A DNA stretch of 64,000 nt from JBBPZK01 sp965219175 (GTDB lineage: Bacteria > Actinomycetota > Rubrobacteria > Rubrobacterales > Rubrobacteraceae), in NCBI GenBank assembly GCA_965219175.1, contig CBDCNI010000001.1:1178001-1242000 (forward strand). The letters are read 5' to 3'. This document shows, in pieces, positions 50,941-58,686 of this stretch. A program made the position numbers and the translations under genes. The stretch's first letter is position 1; each line of letters begins with the position of its first letter. The notes beneath the pieces were generated by a model. It made no database searches. It saw nothing but the letters and a program-made list of their open reading frames with translations, and was not told where the DNA came from.

Positions 50941-50971
50941 TTGTCAGCTCAAATGGTATATTTTTTATACT
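50941..50971 (+). promoter_or_regulatory. brnTA promoter with operator palindrome
   Basis: TTGTCA and TATACT are 19 bases apart, and GTATA-TTTTT-TATAC (50956-50970) forms a perfect dyad over the -10 box. A second palindrome, ACACGTGT, lies at 50978-50985. A BrnA/BrnT complex could bind here to repress its own operon, as is known for this system. Confidence 0.5.
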
Positions 50972-50997
50972 GTAGAGACACGTGTATGGAGTTGTAG

Positions 50998-51258
50998 GTG
51001 GAGTTCGAGTTCGATGCGGCCAAGAGTCAGACAAACAAAAGCAAACGCAGCATTGATTTCGTCGAGGCTCAGGCCTTATGGTTCGATGAAATGCTAGTAG
51101 AGATACCGGCCCGCACCGAAGACGAGCCGCGCTCCCTGATAGTGGGTATGATTTCGGATAAACACTGGTCTGCGATTGTTACCTATCGTGCTGAGAAAGT
51201 TCGGATCATCTCCGTTCGTCGGGCTCGCGTTGAGGAGGTAGAAATTTATGAAAGCTAA
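50998..51258 (+). CDS. brnT: BrnT family toxin
   Basis: An 86-residue protein with the BrnT layout: FEFDAAKSQTNKSKRSIDFVEAQALWFDE, then the ARTEDEPRSLIVGMISDKHWSAIVTYR strands and VRIISVRRARVEEVEIYE with the catalytic Arg region. BrnT is a RelE-fold ribonuclease that blocks translation. GTG start. It overlaps brnA by 11 bases, toxin first, which is the normal order. Confidence 0.85.
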   Translation: MEFEFDAAKSQTNKSKRSIDFVEAQALWFDEMLVEIPARTEDEPRSLIVGMISDKHWSAIVTYRAEKVRIISVRRARVEEVEIYES

Positions 51259-51475
51259 CGAGTTCGACCGCAGGTTCGACGAGGGGGAGGACGTTACCGC
51301 CGACCTCGACCTGTCCAAAGTTCGTAGGCCCGCGCAAGAACAGCGGCGCGTCAACGTTGACTTCCCCTCGTGGATGATCGAGTCTCTCGACCGTGAAGCC
51401 CGGCGTCTCGGGGTCACCCGTCAATCCATTATCAAGGTCTGGATCGCCGAGAGGCTCGAACGGAAGGTCTCGTAG
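51248..51475 (+). CDS. brnA: BrnA-like antitoxin
   Basis: A 75-residue protein with a flexible acidic N-terminus (FDEGEDVTADLDLSKVRRP) and a ribbon-helix-helix C-terminus (RRVNVDFPSWMIESLDREARRLGVTRQSIIKVWIAERLE). It should neutralise BrnT and repress the promoter at 50941. Confidence 0.85.
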   Translation: MKANEFDRRFDEGEDVTADLDLSKVRRPAQEQRRVNVDFPSWMIESLDREARRLGVTRQSIIKVWIAERLERKVS

Positions 51476-51676
51476 AGGCCATGCTGGATACTGCTCTTGA
51501 AGCCTCGAATATAGTCGAAGAGTAGGACCAGATTGTTTAGCAACAGAGAGATCGCTGTAGCGATTTGGTCTGGTGTGATTCTTGTGTTCGCCTTATTCAT
51601 GGGAGATGTTCGGAGATCTTTACCGGACATCGTGCAGACATTGTTTCAGAGACTGTTTCTGACTTTGTTGGTACTA

Positions 51677-52803
51677 ATACCGTTCCGCTTTGTTGATGGC
51701 ATAATGAGGTGATGCCAAAGATACTCTACCCACAGGTGATTAAAGAAGATCCGCGGGAGCTAAAGGAACTCGAAAAGCGCCATCGTTACACTCACGTGTT
51801 CCAGCGGGTGAGGATGCTCGGGCTCCTAAAGTCCGGGGAGTGCAGTAACTTGGGGGAAGCTGCCGAGGTGTTGGGCTACAGTTGGCGCCAGTGTCAGAGG
51901 TGGTTCGCCAGCTACAGGGAGGGTGGGCTTGAGGAGTTGCTCAAGAGCATGGTGAGCGAGCGTGGCCGTCAGGAGTTGGTCACGCCCGAGGCCTTCGAGG
52001 ATCTGGAGGAGGCGATGAAGCGTGGGGAGATCGCCACGATCTCTCAGGCCGACGAGTTTCTGCGAGAGCGGCACGGCATCGAGTATGCTCATCCCGACGG
52101 CGTCGGTCAGCTCTTGAGGCGGCACAAGGTGAAGCTCAAGACGGGAAGGCCTCGGCACGAGAAAGCCGACCCAAAAGAGCAGGAGGCTTTCAAAAAAACT
52201 CCGCCGGTAAGGTAAGGCGAGTTCGCCAGCGCCACCGAAACTCCGGCAAACCACTGAAGGTTTTGGCTTTTGATGAGGCACGCTTCGGGCTCATCAACTG
52301 GCTAGCGAAGCTAGAGACGCTACTGTCCCAAAGGGTTCCGTCCACCCTACATCGTGAGGCGCTCCTACAAGTGGACGTATCTGTACGCGGCGGTGGAGCC
52401 CGCAACCGGAGAGAGCTTCTGCATGTACCTGCCGGGGATGGACGATGGATCTCTGGAGATATTTCTCGATCAACTCTCAAAAGCCTATCCCGACCATCAT
52501 CTGCTCATCGTGCTGGACGGAGCCCCAAGCCACCGCTCCGAGCAGATCACCCATCCCGAGAACACAAGCCTCCTCATGCTCCCACCCTACTCCCCGGAGC
52601 TCGACCCGGCGGAGAGATGGTTTCAGGAGTTCAGGCGCAAGCTCTCAAACAGGACGTTCGAGAGTGTCGCTCTCATACAAGAGGCGCTCACTCAGACGCT
52701 CATGCCTTACTGGGAAGACCCCGCCCTCCTCAAACGGCTCACCGGTTACTCCTGGTGGGTAGAGACCGTCAATGCGTTGTGACATCAATAGCTCGGAACG
52801 GTA
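51677..52803 (+). mobile_element. IS630-family insertion sequence
   Basis: A ~1127-base element with terminal inverted repeats: 51678-51698 against the complement of 52783-52803, both beginning TACCGTTCCG and ending TTGATG, 16 of 21 matching. TA dinucleotides flank it (51675-51676 and 52804-52805), as expected for IS630. One extra A at the left end is unexplained. It carries one transposase and interrupts a membrane-protein gene. Confidence 0.85.
51712..52782 (+). pseudogene. IS630 transposase, frameshifted
   Basis: The N-terminal frame (51712-52215) holds the helix-turn-helix region. At an A7 run (52192-52198) a -1 shift continues into KKNSAGKVRRVRQ and LAFDEARFGL, the first DDE Asp, consistent with programmed frameshifting in this family. 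A second register change near 52310-52322 is needed to reach RRYCPKGFRPP and the rest (LLIVLDGAPSH second Asp, LPPYSPELDPAERWF Glu). Two stops lie in the needed frame there, so this second shift looks like a disabling mutation. Confidence 0.75.
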
Positions 52804-53509
52804 TAATGCTCCTCTATACCTCTGGAATGATCGGAATCCTGTACACTGTCGACCTTCGGAACATCTCACTATTGAAGGATACGATCCTTTGGTTTTGTTT
52901 TACGGGAATTATTTTTGCATTCTCATCTGCAACCTCAAGTGACGATGAGAATGTCTTCTCCAGTATCTTCGTTGAAAGTTTGAAGGTGGTTGTGTTATTC
53001 GAGATCGTAGTTATCGTTTTATTTGAATTCCTTATTGGTACTTACACTTTCTCTCTCGTCGGCGAGCTTGCACTGATACCTATAGTAACTCTGGTCGTGT
53101 TGGTGGGTGAAGTGGCGCGAACACAAAAGAGGTTCGCGCCAGTTGCAAGACTCGCAACAGGAGTACAGGTAATCATCTGCTACTCGTTGCTCCTTTATGC
53201 GATTGTGCAAGCGATATCCCAATACCCTAACTGGTGGACCATAGATACAGTCCGCCAAGTTCTTCTCGCTCCTATACTCTCAATCTTATTTGCACCGTTT
53301 ATCCATTTGATGCTCGTTTACACAGGATACGATTCTCTCTTCATCCGTCTGAGAACGGCTCTTAAGAAGCCAAAAAGTTTACAGCGATACGCAAAGCGGC
53401 GGCTAATCATGCGTTTCGGAGTAAATATCAAGAAAATCCGAGCATTTTCCCGCGTGCATGCGTTGGATCTAATGCGGATACAAACAAAGGATGGTTTGGA
53501 CCAGTTATT

Positions 53510-54688
53510 GTGAGTCAGGCAGATACAGACACCCTCATCAACCGCAGCCGTGAAGAGTTACTCCGACGTAACGTGATCTTCGAGGAGTTCTTCAGAAGAG
53601 AAGCTCCACGGTTGGCCGAAGCCTGTCACGCGATGTCCCGACGCTTTATGGCGGGTGGTAGGCTGCTGGCTTTCGGCAATGGTTCCGCCGCCACGGATGC
53701 GGAGCACGTCTCCGTGGAGTTCGTGCATCCGGTGATCGTCGGCAAACGGGCGCTGCCGGCTCTTGACCTCGGGCCGGATTTCGAGAAACGCCTGCCGGTA
53801 GTGGTGCAGCAAGAGGACATGGTGATGGGGTTCTCTTCCCCGTATAGAGATGAGGCGGTGGAGCGGACGCTGTTGGCGGCGCGGGAGCGGGGGGCGCTTA
53901 CGTTTGCGCTGACGGGTGAGGCTGGAGAGTATTCCTTCGCGCCACCGGATGGGGACCCGTTCGTGGCCCAGGAAGTTTTCGAGGTCCTCTACCACTTGCT
54001 CTGGGAGACGGTTCACGTATTCTTCGAGCATCGCGAGCAGGGGCACGATGTTGGGGCTTCTTCTTTCTTGTATCCGATGCTCGGTAAAGGAGAACAGCGT
54101 CTCGAAGATGTCGTATGGCAGGTACAGGGTTCGATGCTCCAGAAGATGCAGGAGACGAACCGTCTGAGAGCGGCGGCCGCCGAGACGGAAGCGGAATCTA
54201 TGGCGGAGATAGCCGTCGTGATCGCCGGGCGCCTAGAGCAAGGAGGCAAACTGATAACTTTCGGCAATGGTGGGTCGGCAACCGACGCCAACGACCTGGT
54301 CGCCGACTGTGTAGACCCGCCCCAGGGTATGCGGCCGATACCCGCCGTCTCTCTCTCCGCTGAACCGGCCAACATTACGGCCATCGCCAACGACATCGGG
54401 ACCGAGGCGATCTTTACCCGCCAGCTTATCGCCCACGCCCGACCGGAGGATGTTGCGGTTGGGATCTCGACTAGTGGTGGCTCGGCGAACATCCTGGCGG
54501 CGCTGGCCGAAGCTCGTAAGCGTGGCTTGCTGACGGTTGCTTTAGTCGGATATGACGGTGGCCGGATAGTTAGCGAGAAGCTCGCGGACCATGCGGTGGT
54601 CGTCCGGTCGGACTATATCCCTCGCATTCAGGAAGTGCAGGCGTCTGTCTACCACGTGCTGCGCGGCCTTCTGCAAGAGTTGCGCTAA
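53510..54688 (+). CDS. Tandem SIS-domain (phosphoheptose-isomerase-like) protein
   Basis: A 392-residue protein made of two GmhA-like SIS domains. Domain 1 (~20-195) has FGNGSAATDAEHVSVEFVHP but lacks the later SxSGxSxN loop. Domain 2 (~215-392) has FGNGGSATDANDLVADCVDPP, ITAIANDIGTEAIF and ISTSGGSANILAAL, a full set. It may isomerise or bind a sugar phosphate. SIS/GmhA-like genes occur in actinobacterial hydrogenase loci, so it probably belonged to the operon before the accessory patch entered. GTG start overlapping the split membrane gene; it ends in a tail-to-tail overlap with the next gene. Confidence 0.82.
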   Translation: MSQADTDTLINRSREELLRRNVIFEEFFRREAPRLAEACHAMSRRFMAGGRLLAFGNGSAATDAEHVSVEFVHPVIVGKRALPALDLGPDFEKRLPVVVQQEDMVMGFSSPYRDEAVERTLLAARERGALTFALTGEAGEYSFAPPDGDPFVAQEVFEVLYHLLWETVHVFFEHREQGHDVGASSFLYPMLGKGEQRLEDVVWQVQGSMLQKMQETNRLRAAAAETEAESMAEIAVVIAGRLEQGGKLITFGNGGSATDANDLVADCVDPPQGMRPIPAVSLSAEPANITAIANDIGTEAIFTRQLIAHARPEDVAVGISTSGGSANILAALAEARKRGLLTVALVGYDGGRIVSEKLADHAVVVRSDYIPRIQEVQASVYHVLRGLLQELR

Positions 54689-54906
54689 ATGAAGCAGCCC
54701 CGGCCCATCCAACCCACCTGAACGGGCTTGCCCTCCTCGAAGATCACCGGCACAGTCCGGTTACCGCCGGTAAGCTCCATCATCCGCTTTCTGGCTTCCT
54801 CGTCCCGCTCTACGTCGTACTCCACGAACTCCACGCCGCGCCATTCCAGGTCTTCACGGGCCGCGTCGCTGTGTTCGCATCCGGGAGATGTGTAAAACTC
54901 TACCAT
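54685..54906 (-). CDS. Uxx-star-like glutaredoxin-fold protein, Cys form
   Basis: A 73-residue thioredoxin-fold protein: VEFYTSPGCEHSDAAREDLEWRG with Cys where selenoprotein relatives have Sec, TVPVIFEEG with the cis-Pro, and a GWMGRGC C-terminus. This matches the Uxx-star family of glutaredoxin-like (seleno)proteins as I recall it. It may act in thiol or selenium redox chemistry. A TACAAT box sits only about 10 bases before the ATG, so the message may be nearly leaderless. It overlaps the SIS gene tail-to-tail. Confidence 0.72.
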   Translation of the reverse strand: MVEFYTSPGCEHSDAAREDLEWRGVEFVEYDVERDEEARKRMMELTGGNRTVPVIFEEGKPVQVGWMGRGCFI

Positions 54907-54941
54907 CTTGGCCTGGATTGTAGCGGATCTCCTATTTTCCT

Positions 54942-54961
54942 ACACTCCTCGTACCGAGTGT
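54942..54961 (-). terminator. Hairpin after the SRPBCC gene
   Basis: ACACTC and GAGTGT pair perfectly around 8 bases, 7 bases after the stop of the minus-strand SRPBCC gene. There is no T run, so termination is uncertain. Confidence 0.35.
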
Positions 54962-54968
54962 CCTCTTC

Positions 54969-55451
54969 TCAGTCCTCCGGGGAAGAGGGGTCTAGCTTGC
55001 CGGAACCTTCCTCTATCTGACGACGGATCGACTCCAGGGTAGCTTCGACTCCTTCTTCCATGGGGTCCCGCTGCCCATCCGACTCCTCCTGGACCTGTTC
55101 TTCGACGGACCTGGGGCCGAAGGACAGGTGAACCGTGACGGTGCTCTCGTCGGCCCCATTCTCTTGTACGGTAAGCCAGCCTGAATAGTCCCGACCCATC
55201 TCGGCGCCCCACTCCATGCGGCCGGCTTCATCGTCCACGTGGAAGTAACCTTCGGCCTCGGTCTCGTAGCGATCGGGGATTTCCACCCGCATCCTGATGC
55301 GCCGGCCCGGCTTCCCTTCCGCGGACGGCCCTTCGATGTTCGCCTCCCTGACGGGCGGCAGGTAGTGAGAGAGATTGCCCACGTCCGAGAGCCAAGCGAA
55401 GGTTTCCTCAGCGGACGCGGAGATGGTTTTGGTACGTTCGTACTCTTTCAC
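54969..55451 (-). CDS. SRPBCC (START-like) family protein
   Basis: A 160-residue protein: VKEYERTKTISASAEETFAWLSDVGNLSHYLPPV at the start and the beta-grip pattern with a GYFHVDDEAGRMEWGAEMGRDYSGWLTV middle. The final part is a charged helix (QEESDGQRDPMEEGVEATLESIRRQIEEG). The fold binds hydrophobic ligands in its cavity; the ligand here is unknown. I chose GTG 55451 because GAGGAG lies about 9 bases upstream. Confidence 0.78.
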   Translation of the reverse strand: MKEYERTKTISASAEETFAWLSDVGNLSHYLPPVREANIEGPSAEGKPGRRIRMRVEIPDRYETEAEGYFHVDDEAGRMEWGAEMGRDYSGWLTVQENGADESTVTVHLSFGPRSVEEQVQEESDGQRDPMEEGVEATLESIRRQIEEGSGKLDPSSPED

Positions 55452-55632
55452 GTTCTTCGCTCCTCGGATGGTCTGTGTACGCTGCGTCCCTGCCCTCTTC
55501 ATAATACCCTCGGTGCGGTGGTTTCGACACACTTGTTAACCTAGTCTTTACAGTCCCCTGATCGTTTTCTAGGCTTCGGGGGTAGATAATGGGTTGTGAT
55601 ATAGAGGATGAGGATCCATCGAGGAGGTAACT

Positions 55633-55752
55633 ATGGAACTGTTCCGGCAGTTGGGACAGGTGGTAAAGAGCAAGGGGTTCTGGATCGGCATCGGCGTGAC
55701 GGGTGTTGCCGCGTTGGTTGAGGTTTGGATCCTTGAGAAGAGCTATAAGTAG
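55633..55752 (+). CDS. Small membrane peptide, 39 residues
   Basis: ATG with a perfect GAGGAGGTAA site upstream. The product is MELFRQLGQVVKSKGFW followed by one hydrophobic segment (IGIGVTGVAALVEVWIL) and EKSYK. It lies 14 bases before the VKOR gene with its own strong ribosome-binding site, so it is probably real and co-transcribed. No family known to me. Confidence 0.6.
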   Translation: MELFRQLGQVVKSKGFWIGIGVTGVAALVEVWILEKSYK

Positions 55753-55766
55753 AGGAGGGTGAGACG

Positions 55767-56390
55767 ATGGAGGGAGGCTTCTCCGTACCGCCCGGCCTGC
55801 GCGTTACGGCCGAGACGAACAAGCCCGGTGGCCGGGAGATTCCGCCCGGTTGGGACAAAAACCCGACGGCCTGGCCCAAAAGGATAGGGCTCGCCGCCGT
55901 CGCGTTCGTCGGACTGCTCGTCGCCGGCTACCTGACTCTCTACCAGATCCACGTCTTCTCGACGGTGTGGGACCCATTCTTCCCTAAAGGTAGTCCCATC
56001 GTCACCCACCTGACGGACCCGTTCCCGGACGCGGCCATGGGAGTTCTCGCCTACGGCACGGAGATAGTTTTGAGCTTCATCGGCGGGAGAAGCCGGTGGC
56101 GCACGATGCCCTGGACGGTCATCGCCTTCGGGCTGGTTATCTTCTCGGGTGCCGGTATCAGCATGATCCTGATGATCATCCAACCGCTCATCGCCGGGGC
56201 GTGGTGCACGCTCTGCCTGGCTTCCGCCCTGATCTCCCTGACCCTTTGCGGCTGGGGCGCGGACGAACCGCTCGCCGCCCTCCAACACCTCAAACGCGTG
56301 CGCCAAAAGGGAGGCTCCGTCTGGCAAGCTCTCCTGGGGCGCGAATATACCCAGGCCCTCAGCGGCGCGCCTAGCAAGGAAGGAGCTTAG
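55767..56390 (+). CDS. Vitamin K epoxide reductase (VKOR) family protein
   Basis: A 207-residue membrane protein with about four helices and the VKOR pattern GYLTLYQIHVFSTVWDPFF, PDAAMGVLAYG and the redox centre GAWCTLCLASALISL (CxxC). The other Cys pair that shuttles electrons in most VKORs is not present; its usual position reads GSPIVTHLTDPF. It may serve as a quinone-linked thiol redox protein with a separate partner. ATG after GAGGAGGG; SPW follows after two bases. Confidence 0.82.
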   Translation: MEGGFSVPPGLRVTAETNKPGGREIPPGWDKNPTAWPKRIGLAAVAFVGLLVAGYLTLYQIHVFSTVWDPFFPKGSPIVTHLTDPFPDAAMGVLAYGTEIVLSFIGGRSRWRTMPWTVIAFGLVIFSGAGISMILMIIQPLIAGAWCTLCLASALISLTLCGWGADEPLAALQHLKRVRQKGGSVWQALLGREYTQALSGAPSKEGA

Positions 56391-56392
56391 GT

Positions 56393-56806
56393 ATGGGCTC
56401 CCGTGTTTTGAGTACCGTGGTAACGTTTGGCGCCCGCTCCGTCGGCGTGGTGTTCGGGGCGTGGCTGATGATGGCGCCGGGGATAATCGGCTACTCCGAC
56501 AAGGCCGCCGGTTTCGTGGATCACCTAACAGGTCCCGTACTGCTCGTGGTCTCGTTCCTCTCGCTCTGGCCGGCGCTCAGGATACTGAGGTGGTTGGAGA
56601 TACCGTTGGCCGCCTGGATCTTTATAACCCCGTTCTTCCTCGAATATGCCGTTGGCGACAATACCCTGCCGGAGATCCTCCACATCTGCATGTCCCTGAT
56701 CCTCGTCGGTACCGCCTTCGTGGGCGGCAAGACCCGCGAGCGTTTCGGCGGCGGCTGGCTCCCGATAATACCCTTCCTCAAACGCGAGGCCGAGGAAGAG
56801 TTGTAG
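56393..56806 (+). CDS. SPW repeat membrane protein
   Basis: A 137-residue protein with about four membrane helices and paired motifs of the SPW family (GAWLMMAPGIIGYSD and AAWIFITPFFLEYAVGD, each a helix with Trp and Pro followed by a loop). The function of SPW proteins is unknown. It is often found beside VKOR-like proteins in actinobacteria. It ends 146 bases before cydD. Confidence 0.8.
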   Translation: MGSRVLSTVVTFGARSVGVVFGAWLMMAPGIIGYSDKAAGFVDHLTGPVLLVVSFLSLWPALRILRWLEIPLAAWIFITPFFLEYAVGDNTLPEILHICMSLILVGTAFVGGKTRERFGGGWLPIIPFLKREAEEEL

Positions 56807-56952
56807 AGGTTCTGTAAAGACTTCTTTAGACTCACCGTCGATGCATACTCTTTCACCAAATCCCCTGTACCCTGATGGTAGAAATGTCCCGCAAATAAGA
56901 AACTCGTAGGCTGAGGGCCGCGCGACACGGCGTGACCCCAAACCAGTAAAAG

Positions 56953-58686
56953 GTGAGCGTGGATAGAGAGCTTTTTCGCCAGGTAAAGTCCGCAAGAAAG
57001 TTTCTGGCGCTCGCCGTAGTCTCGGGACTCCTGGTAACGTTCGCAACCATAGCCCAAATGACCCTCCTGAGCGAGGTGGTGAGCCGGATCTTTCTAGGAG
57101 GCCAAAGCCTCGGGCGGGTGGAAGAGTTGATCCTCTTCTTGCTCGGGGCGGTGGTCGTACGGGCCGGGCTTGTCTGGGTTAGGGAGGTCGTCTCGCAGCG
57201 GGGTGCGATCCTGATAAAGACGGAACTGCGGGAGCGGTTCTTCGCCCGTTTGATGAAGCTCGGGCCGGCGTTCACCAAAAACGAGCGGACGGGCGAGTTG
57301 GTCTCTACCGCCGTCGAGGGCGTGGAGAGGTTGGACGCGTACTTCGGACGTTACCTGCCGCAGGTCGCCCTGAGCGCGCTCGTGCCGCTCTCCATCTTCC
57401 TCTACCTGATGCCGGTCGATTGGATCAGCGGCCTCCTGCTCCTCGGCACCGCGCCGGTTATTCCGATCCTGATGATCGCCGTCGGCAAGCACGCCGAAAC
57501 CCACATCCAACGCCAGTGGCGCTCGCTCTCCCGCATGAGCGCCTACTTCCTGGATACCCTCCAGGGCCTGACCACCCTCAAAGTCTTCGGCTTGAGCGCC
57601 TCGGAGGGCGAGTCGGTCGCAAACGTCGGCGAGCGGTTCCGCAAAAAGACGCTGAAAGTCTTGCGCTACGCGTTCGTCTCCGGACTGGTGCTGGAGTTCA
57701 CCGTCTCGATAGCAATCGCCGTCGTCGCCGTCGAGCTCGGCATAAGGCTCCTGCGGGGAGACATCGCCTTTCAACCGGCGTTCCTGGTTCTCCTCCTCGC
57801 CCCCGAGTTCTACCGTCCACTGCGCGACCTCGGCGTCAGCCGCCACGCCGGTATGGAAGGCAAAGCCGCCGCCGAACGTATCTTCGAGGTCCTGAACACC
57901 GCCGCCCCGACGGATGCGTCAAGCTCGGACGCGAAAGTTCCCGTAGGGAGCCTGGACATCGAGCTCTCCAGAGTGAGCTTCACCTATCCGGACGCGCCAC
58001 GGCCCGCTCTCTCCGGCGTCAGTCTTACGTTGCCGGCTGGTACGACCACGGCGCTCGTAGGAAGGAGCGGGGCGGGCAAGAGTACGTTGGTCAACCTGTT
58101 GCTCCGCTTTATGGAGTCGGAGAGTGGGGAGATAAGGGCGAACGGGGTAGGGATCTCCGAACTGGCTGTAGAGGGTTGGCGGGAGCGGGTGGCGTTGGTC
58201 CCGCAGAGGCCGTATCTGTTCTATGGCAGCGTGTTCGAGAACATCCGGCTGGCGAGGCCGGAGGCAGGACGCGAAGAGGTCGAGCGGGCGGCGGAACTCG
58301 CCGGGGCCGCGGGGTTCATCCGGCGGTTGCCCGAAGGCTACGAAACCGGGATCGGGGAGCGAGGCGCGCGCCTGAGCGGAGGCGAGGCCCAGCGCATAGC
58401 CATCGCCCGCGCTTTCTTGAAAGATGCGCCGCTGCTCATCCTGGACGAGCCTACCTCCAGCCTGGACCCCGAGAGTGAGAAGGTCGTTCGGCGGGCGGTG
58501 GAGCGGCTGGCCGAGGGACGCACGACGCTCATCATCGCCCACCGCCTCAACACGATCCACGACGCGGATAGGATCGCCGTTCTCGACGCCGGACGGGTCG
58601 AAGCCATCGGCACCCACGCGGAGCTCGTGGAGAGCAACAAGCTATACGCCGCCCTGGTGAGTGCGCCGGAAAGGGTCGCGCGATGA
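56953..58686 (+). CDS. cydD: Thiol reductant ABC exporter subunit CydD
   Basis: A 577-residue half-transporter: six membrane helices (~1-310) followed by an ATPase domain with Walker A GRSGAGKST, signature LSGGEAQR and Walker B LLILDEPTSSLD. With CydC it exports glutathione/cysteine-type reductants and is needed for cytochrome bd assembly. Start GTG 56953 (GTG 56959 is an alternative). cydC overlaps its stop (ATGA). cydAB lies downstream, confirming the role. Confidence 0.92.
   Translation: MSVDRELFRQVKSARKFLALAVVSGLLVTFATIAQMTLLSEVVSRIFLGGQSLGRVEELILFLLGAVVVRAGLVWVREVVSQRGAILIKTELRERFFARLMKLGPAFTKNERTGELVSTAVEGVERLDAYFGRYLPQVALSALVPLSIFLYLMPVDWISGLLLLGTAPVIPILMIAVGKHAETHIQRQWRSLSRMSAYFLDTLQGLTTLKVFGLSASEGESVANVGERFRKKTLKVLRYAFVSGLVLEFTVSIAIAVVAVELGIRLLRGDIAFQPAFLVLLLAPEFYRPLRDLGVSRHAGMEGKAAAERIFEVLNTAAPTDASSSDAKVPVGSLDIELSRVSFTYPDAPRPALSGVSLTLPAGTTTALVGRSGAGKSTLVNLLLRFMESESGEIRANGVGISELAVEGWRERVALVPQRPYLFYGSVFENIRLARPEAGREEVERAAELAGAAGFIRRLPEGYETGIGERGARLSGGEAQRIAIARAFLKDAPLLILDEPTSSLDPESEKVVRRAVERLAEGRTTLIIAHRLNTIHDADRIAVLDAGRVEAIGTHAELVESNKLYAALVSAPERVAR

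Larger units (their letters stand above)
51533..53513 (+). pseudogene. Membrane-protein gene split by an IS630 insertion
   Basis: The N-terminal part runs from TTG 51533 to 51676 (LFSNREIAVAIWSGVILVFALF and on to FLTLLVL). The C-terminal part runs from ATG 52806 to 53513 (MLLYTSGMIGILYTVDL, ISLLKDTILWFCFTGIIFAFSS, several membrane helices). Removing 51677-52803 plus one TA copy joins GTA CTA to ATG CTC in frame, restoring a 283-residue polytopic protein of a widespread uncharacterised family. The C-terminal part alone could still be translated. Its stop overlaps the GTG of the SIS gene. Confidence 0.78.

Noticed and set aside
50825..51097. A 90-residue MazF-like protein
   Set aside because: Only the first ~15 residues match MazF; the remainder is unrelated and overlaps brnT out of frame.
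52263..53513. One 416-residue protein across the IS630 right end
   Set aside because: Its first part is transposase and the rest is the interrupted membrane protein; the fusion is an accident of frame.
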